From Mesostigma viride (taxonomy: Eukaryota > Streptophyta > Mesostigmatophyceae > Mesostigmatales > Mesostigmataceae): DNA of 29,073 nt. Each line of letters starts with the position of its first letter. The stretch's first letter is position 1. The position numbers were made by a program, and so were the translations under genes. Under the pieces are notes generated by a model. The model worked only from the letters and a program-made list of their open reading frames with translations, searched no databases and was not told the DNA's origin. The stretch spans positions 1 through 29,073 of the forward strand of contig RPFO01001680.1 in NCBI GenBank assembly GCA_009746045.1. The letters run 5' to 3'. Below, piece after piece: positions 25,326 through 29,073 of the stretch.

Positions 25326-28300
25326 ATGGATCAGCCGATAGGCGCCGGCAAGGCGCACGGGCTCCACTTTCGCGAGCGGGTCGCCATAGACGTGGAGGAG
25401 TGCAAGGTAAACGGCCAGTGCGTGCAGAATGTCGCAACCAAGTACGGAATCGACAAAAAGACCGCAAGGCGTTACCACAAGCTGTGGAAACACGACACGG
25501 CTTTAGGACTCGACTACACCAAGGAGGATGACCTGAAAAGGTCTGCGCTCCGTCCGCTTGTACGTAAAGTGTGGGACAAGACGACCGATTCGGGCAGGGT
25601 CGTCAACGTTCCGCGTGTCGTAGAGGTCATTCCGACACAGGAGGCGCGGTACGGAAAAGATCGATGGGGGCGCCTGTCTCAAGCAATATCCGAGTTGCAG
25701 ACGAAGCACGTGCAATATATGTCTGCCGACGAGCTCGCGTACTTTGTCAATATCGCTACCGGGAGCTCGGTGGCGGCGCTGGCCCGCGTTCCCGAGAAGA
25801 GTCGCCCGCTGTTTGTGCAGGCGCACGCGCTGCTAAATCAGCGCAAGCTGACCGCAGGCGATGTGCAGAGAGCCAGAAAGGAAAACGGACTTTCGTACAA
25901 AAAGATCGCTTACAACTACATCGAGAAAGACATACAATACGTGAAGGATAAGACAGAAGACTTGATGTCTCTCCAGCGCCAACTGTTCGCTGAGGATTGC
26001 GTGTTCATCGACGAGTTCAGCGTTGTGATGAACATGGCGCCTGCGCGCGCGTGGGCCAAGAAGGGCGAAATGCCTCAACTGCGCCGGCGCGAGCAGGGCG
26101 ACTCGCGGACCATAGTGTGGGCGGCAATGAAGTGGCCAAAAGACGACGGGTCTCCCGCCTTCTTCTTGCGCATATTTCCCCCGTTGCCGTCGAGGATTGC
26201 AAACCACGACCCCGGCGTGCAGCCGCGACAACAGGGCGCCGCCGAGTCTCTGCGTCAAACCACGTGGTGGGAAGGCCTGGTTCACATTGTCGGTGATCTG
26301 GTGAGACAAGAGGAGGGTGGGGGCGACACGGCGCGGCTCTTTAAGATGCGCCCACTCATCAGACGCATGTCAAAAGAAGGCAGTTTTTTTTACAGATGGT
26401 TTGTGGACAGTTTTCCTTACAAGAGGCTGACAGGGTTTCGCAATTGCCCCAACATCCCCGACACGTTCTGGACTAAGACTGTAGAGTGGGTGGACAAAGA
26501 CGCCGTCAATGAAGAGGAGGACGAGGAGGTCAAGGGAGACGACGAAGAGGAAGTTGACGCCAATGAGGCATTGCGCAAGAAAGTCGCTATAAACAGCTAC
26601 AGCGACATCGAGTCAGAGATCAACTGCACCAAGATGCACCGGTCATATTGGTTTGCGCTGCGTGGTGACGACAGCAAACGCATTCACGAGTACGCGTCTT
26701 TTACTGACAACATCGTCGAACGGGTAGAGTTCGTTCTTCGTCTCGCGGCGTTCGATTACGTTAGCCAGGAGTACATCTCGCAGCACAACTACAAGGTGTC
26801 GATGCGCACGTACGGCGAGGACCCCCCTGTCGCCACGGGGTGGATGCACAAGGGGCGCAGGGACATCAGCGTCGTCGGGATGAGAGCGGCTTCCAAGTCA
26901 GGTGCGCAAGGTAGCGTGCAGCTAAAATATGACGACACGCGTGGCAGGTTTGATTACGAAGAGGATTTTGAGGACAGTATTCAGGAAACTCTGAACATTT
27001 TGACCAAAGCGTTCTCAAATTCTTCCCTGGAAGACATCTACATGGCGTTGTTTGGCGAGAGTGCCCCGACGCTCCAAAGACATCGAGACAGTCGCAAAGT
27101 GCTCGTAAAGGCGCTTGATTCCCCAGTCAGCTCAATTTACAATCGATGGTACGTCGGACGCCAGGCGATTAAAGGGCGAAAGGACGAGGACATGGACCTA
27201 TCGCACGCGCTGTTTCGTTCCATGAACCTGTCCACCAACCGTCTGGGGAAAAAGACGCCGATGAGCAAAGTTGATCTTGCGGCTTTCACGTGGAAGTTGG
27301 TTCACTGGTTTAAGGGCGACAAGGCGCAGTTTGCTGGACGCGTGAATGAAATATTGCCCTCGCGCATTGAAGGTGGCGGAGGGTACACGTACGGACCAAA
27401 TGACAGAGAGGACCCGACGTATAACGGCGACATGTTTCCAAATAAGCTTGCGGAGAGTCTAAAGAAATATTCCGTCCGAATGAAAACGCCACAGGAACGC
27501 AGGCTGTACAGGGCGGTACCGCGGGCTTCTCAAATGCGCGATCCAAACATCGGCGCAAAACCGATGACGGTGTCCAAATCCTTGTTTAGGACGTTCATCA
27601 ACTCCCTTCCCGACAGTTTTGTTCGCGGAAAGACAGTGCTAATGGACGGCGCCAGCTACCACGACAATGCTTCTAACCGCGACATAGCGATGAATGCCGA
27701 TCTTCCTGACAGCACTTCCGTGTACCCCATATCGGAGCTTTCACCCCTTGCACAGCTGTTGCGTAGGAGAGGAGGCGGGGATGGAGTGCTCGTGCCGCCA
27801 ACGAAGGCCACATTCCGGGAGCGCAGACCGGCACTTGTGTTTACTCCGCCTTACAGCCCCGATTTCAACCCCATCGAACAGGCGTTCAACACTGGGAAGC
27901 ACTACATTCGCAAAGAAAGCTTTCAGCACACGCGAACGAGACACAACCTGTCCATAGCGATCATTAACGCCTTCCACGCGCTCATCCGCCCCCATGCCAT
28001 AAAAAACTACATGTTATGCTCGGGATACCGGAGCGTCCAGAAGGATGTTGTCCCACGCGGGATCACTCCCAGCACGGGGGACAGCGGCGGTCCCGATGCG
28101 GAGGCGGTATCTAAGAAGTACAAGTGCATGGGTCGGTTTGTAGACGGCAAGTATACGGACAAGGACGAGAGCGCTCCAAGGCCTAAGCCAGGACATCCTC
28201 TGGCGGTGAATCCTAGATTGCAAGTCTGCCCTGGCAGCATGGTGGGCGATGAGTGGCGCAAGACACGCAGAGTCGAGACCGTACTTGCCGGTGATGACAA

Positions 28301-28856
28301 TGAGCGTGGAAAGAGCAAGGTGCGGTGCGCGGTTATGCGCCCTGCTGACTACCACGATTGGAACGGTAAGGTCGTCGAGGTGCTTCACGACGGCGAGTGG
28401 AAGAGTGCCACAGTAAAAAAGGTTCCTCAGCCAAATTCCAGCACGCGTGTGGATTGGCAAGTTGGAAGGGTGAACGACCCGTGGTTTAAAGTCGAGTTGA
28501 CGCAGCCGGACGGTACAAACAAAATAATATCCGTTATGGTGAACAAGGTTCGGCCTAGCGCGGATGACATGGCAAAGGCACGGGCCGAGAGGCAGGAGGT
28601 AATTGACGACGCCCGTCGCACTGATGATGCAAATGTGGCAAGGAGGATGGATGAGTTCAATGCCCAGATCGAACGAGACCGAGTCATACAGCAAAAGTTG
28701 AACGCGGACTATTCCGTTGACCGCAAATCATTGGACGCGGCCTTGACGCGCCACGCTGGCGTGGCAAAAGGCTACATTAGCACTCTTTTTAACACTGAGG
28801 CCAATAAGGATTTTAAGAGCCGGGGTCTGCCAACCGTGTACGTAGAATACGTTTAA
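25326..28856 (+). CDS. Giant DDE transposase/integrase-like protein
   Basis: 1176 residues from ATG 25326 (open to 25098, but overlapping the previous gene). A helix-turn-helix occupies about 13-48 (ECKVNGQCVQNVATKYGIDK). The catalytic triad of the IS630/Tc1-mariner group is visible: Asp229 in FIDEFSV, with ARAWAKKGE after it; Asp774 in VLMDGASYHDN; Glu851 in PPYSPDFNPIE. The first two are 545 residues apart, compared with roughly 90 in ordinary Tc1-type enzymes, because of a very large insertion that carries an acidic stretch (about 395-415). The C-terminus (about 1005-1075, GKVVEVLHDGEWKSATVKK) looks like a Tudor/Agenet-type SH3 fold. No clear terminal inverted repeats flank the gene. A domesticated role is possible. 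Confidence 0.8.
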   Translation: MDQPIGAGKAHGLHFRERVAIDVEECKVNGQCVQNVATKYGIDKKTARRYHKLWKHDTALGLDYTKEDDLKRSALRPLVRKVWDKTTDSGRVVNVPRVVEVIPTQEARYGKDRWGRLSQAISELQTKHVQYMSADELAYFVNIATGSSVAALARVPEKSRPLFVQAHALLNQRKLTAGDVQRARKENGLSYKKIAYNYIEKDIQYVKDKTEDLMSLQRQLFAEDCVFIDEFSVVMNMAPARAWAKKGEMPQLRRREQGDSRTIVWAAMKWPKDDGSPAFFLRIFPPLPSRIANHDPGVQPRQQGAAESLRQTTWWEGLVHIVGDLVRQEEGGGDTARLFKMRPLIRRMSKEGSFFYRWFVDSFPYKRLTGFRNCPNIPDTFWTKTVEWVDKDAVNEEEDEEVKGDDEEEVDANEALRKKVAINSYSDIESEINCTKMHRSYWFALRGDDSKRIHEYASFTDNIVERVEFVLRLAAFDYVSQEYISQHNYKVSMRTYGEDPPVATGWMHKGRRDISVVGMRAASKSGAQGSVQLKYDDTRGRFDYEEDFEDSIQETLNILTKAFSNSSLEDIYMALFGESAPTLQRHRDSRKVLVKALDSPVSSIYNRWYVGRQAIKGRKDEDMDLSHALFRSMNLSTNRLGKKTPMSKVDLAAFTWKLVHWFKGDKAQFAGRVNEILPSRIEGGGGYTYGPNDREDPTYNGDMFPNKLAESLKKYSVRMKTPQERRLYRAVPRASQMRDPNIGAKPMTVSKSLFRTFINSLPDSFVRGKTVLMDGASYHDNASNRDIAMNADLPDSTSVYPISELSPLAQLLRRRGGGDGVLVPPTKATFRERRPALVFTPPYSPDFNPIEQAFNTGKHYIRKESFQHTRTRHNLSIAIINAFHALIRPHAIKNYMLCSGYRSVQKDVVPRGITPSTGDSGGPDAEAVSKKYKCMGRFVDGKYTDKDESAPRPKPGHPLAVNPRLQVCPGSMVGDEWRKTRRVETVLAGDDNERGKSKVRCAVMRPADYHDWNGKVVEVLHDGEWKSATVKKVPQPNSSTRVDWQVGRVNDPWFKVELTQPDGTNKIISVMVNKVRPSADDMAKARAERQEVIDDARRTDDANVARRMDEFNAQIERDRVIQQKLNADYSVDRKSLDAALTRHAGVAKGYISTLFNTEANKDFKSRGLPTVYVEYV

Positions 28857-28881
28857 AAAATATGTGCGCCATATAAATAAC

Positions 28882-29073
28882 ATGCCGGTAAAACCGAAGA
28901 AGGTGCGTGGCAGTCGTCGTCTGGTATGGCACGGCAATGCCGAGAAGACGGTAGGAGGTCTTAAAAAGAGAGAGATCATGCTGAACAAGGGCAACCTTGT
29001 GTCTGTCGACAGACATCACAACGGGAAAAAGCACTTTGGAAACGTGTCGCACTGGACAAACCTTGTCAGAATT
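28882..29073 (+). CDS. GGLxKxxIMxNKxG-domain protein (partial)
   Basis: 64 residues are visible before the window ends, without a stop codon. A basic start (MPVKPKKVRGSRRLVWHGN) leads into GGLKKREIMLNKGNLVSVDR, then HHNGKKHFGN and W-T-N. This GGLxKxxLMxNKxGKIVSxK...GKKxYxN...W pattern recurs in large DNA viruses, often in small or multi-domain basic proteins linked with chromatin or the virion core. I remember it as related to DUF5872-like domains, to be checked. 26 AT-rich bases separate it from the transposase-like gene. Confidence 0.65.
   Translation, partial: MPVKPKKVRGSRRLVWHGNAEKTVGGLKKREIMLNKGNLVSVDRHHNGKKHFGNVSHWTNLVRI

Noticed and set aside
25282-28881. Terminal inverted repeats around the transposase-like gene (tagcacggcgctat versus tgtgcgccatat)
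   Set aside because: The match is partial and short, with no target-site duplication visible by eye.
1-29073. tRNA genes, rRNA genes and introns
   Set aside because: No cloverleaf or rRNA-like segment was recognised by eye, and gene breaks match single missing bases rather than splice sites. A tRNA scan was not possible here.

Overview
The window looks like about 29 kb of a GC-rich genome of a nucleocytoplasmic large DNA virus (Nucleocytoviricota), probably one infecting an alga or another protist, or an integrated copy of such a virus. The case rests on tightly packed, apparently intronless genes on both strands and on several families typical of giant viruses: a short YCG...GQVR protein (216-470), a U-box-like protein (13519-14472), a protein of the type I remember as DUF5767 (14565-15848), a viral staphylococcal-nuclease homologue (15832-16437) and a GGLxKxxIMxNKxG chromatin-like domain at the right edge. 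No major capsid protein, polymerase B or packaging ATPase lies in the window, so I do not assign a family.

Layout. 1-1090: a small conserved gene, then a 620-base gap holding a large imperfect palindrome built on nine CTATCCA boxes; this resembles a replication origin or a control element and is the most unexpected structure here. 1091-5337: a membrane protein, a zinc-ribbon protein and three F-box-like proteins. 5374-10231: a co-directional run with a Cys/His-motif protein, a Rieske non-haem iron oxygenase, a small unknown, a MYND-finger protein and two paralogous DNA-binding-like proteins with exchanged C-terminal domains (nuclease versus BRO/KilA-associated). 10433-13428: a RING-like acidic protein, a 755-base repeat tract, a coiled-coil protein and three very small proteins, one with a predicted acylation signal. 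13519-16809: U-box-like, DUF5767-like, nuclease and Cys/His proteins. 16794-24246: a leftward block rich in probable virion components, including three beta-rich fibre-like proteins (the largest about 1036 residues with two lectin-like regions), plus small membrane proteins. 24324-29073: two conserved small giant-virus proteins, a 1176-residue DDE transposase/integrase-like protein and the start of a further gene.

How genes may work together (inference): F-box, U-box, RING-like and MYND proteins form an ubiquitin/protein-interaction kit aimed at the host; fibre-like and small membrane proteins would build the particle; the Rieske oxygenase is a metabolic gene probably taken from a photosynthetic or bacterial source.

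An important caution: at least eight genes are split by a frame change, and every one is repaired by a single additional base, mostly in G or C runs. The same sign each time points to one-base deletions in the sequence data rather than eight dead genes. I annotate each as one gene and give the break position.
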